5,480 nucleotides of DNA, from the NCBI GenBank assembly GCA_030630075.1, contig DAOVNS010000059.1, positions 1-5,480 on the forward strand. Reading direction: 5' to 3'. Positions 5,479 to 5,480 of the stretch are shown here, piece by piece. Position numbers and translations under genes: made by a program. The notes beneath the pieces were generated by a model. The model saw only the letters and a program-made list of their open reading frames with translations. It was not told the origin of the DNA and did no database searches. Origin of the DNA: a bacterium. Lineage in GTDB: Bacteria > Dependentiae > Babeliae > Babeliales > UASB340. Position 1 is the stretch's first letter. Each line of letters starts with the position of its first letter.

Positions 5479-5480
5479 AC

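Noticed and set aside
1..5480. CRISPR array, attachment site or toxin-antitoxin pair
   Set aside because: No spaced direct repeats were found. The tRNA genes have no duplicated 3' end in the window, and the two small genes encode membrane hairpins without toxin or antitoxin motifs that I recognise.

Overview
The window is AT-rich bacterial DNA (roughly 30% G+C by eye; only the tRNA genes are clearly G+C-richer). Every complete gene can be read with the standard code. The content suggests an intracellular, host-associated bacterium: a decaying transporter next to an insertion sequence, and two exported glycosyltransferase-like proteins, one with leucine-rich repeats and a possible eukaryote-like Skp1/BTB domain. 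Candidatus Dependentiae (TM6/Babeliae), or another amoeba-associated lineage, would fit. This is inference from gene style and not a taxonomic assignment.

Layout. 1-511 is the 3' part of an IS982-family insertion sequence: the C-terminal two-thirds or so of its transposase, then a probable right terminal repeat. 591-1799 is a 12-helix MFS transporter gene with one in-frame TAA (1155-1157), exactly in the loop between the two six-helix halves. 1803-2828 (minus) encodes an exported protein with a GT-A-like glycosyltransferase domain; its start is a GTG at 2828, preceded by a strong Shine-Dalgarno, not the upstream ATG. 2918-4891 (plus) encodes a 657-residue exported protein: signal peptide, helical Skp1/BTB-like region, about six 23-residue leucine-rich repeats, and a C-terminal GT-A-type glycosyltransferase-like domain. 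4900-5088 and 5078-5284 (minus) are two overlapping genes for tiny two-helix membrane proteins that look like diverged paralogues. 5316-5392 and 5403-5478 (minus) are tRNA-Glu(UUC) and tRNA-Lys(UUU), both with encoded CCA.

How it fits together. The two exported glycosyltransferase-like genes diverge from an 89-bp intergenic region. There, two extended -10 promoters appear to overlap back to back on one perfect 10-bp palindrome (2869-2878). Shared export, shared type of catalytic domain and a shared promoter region make them the most interesting unit of the window: candidate surface or secreted effectors that might glycosylate host or envelope targets. On the right, the two small membrane-protein genes follow the tRNAs by only 31 nt with no visible terminator, so they may be cotranscribed with them. 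The genes at 1799/1803 and 4891/4900 converge with almost no spacer and no strong terminator.
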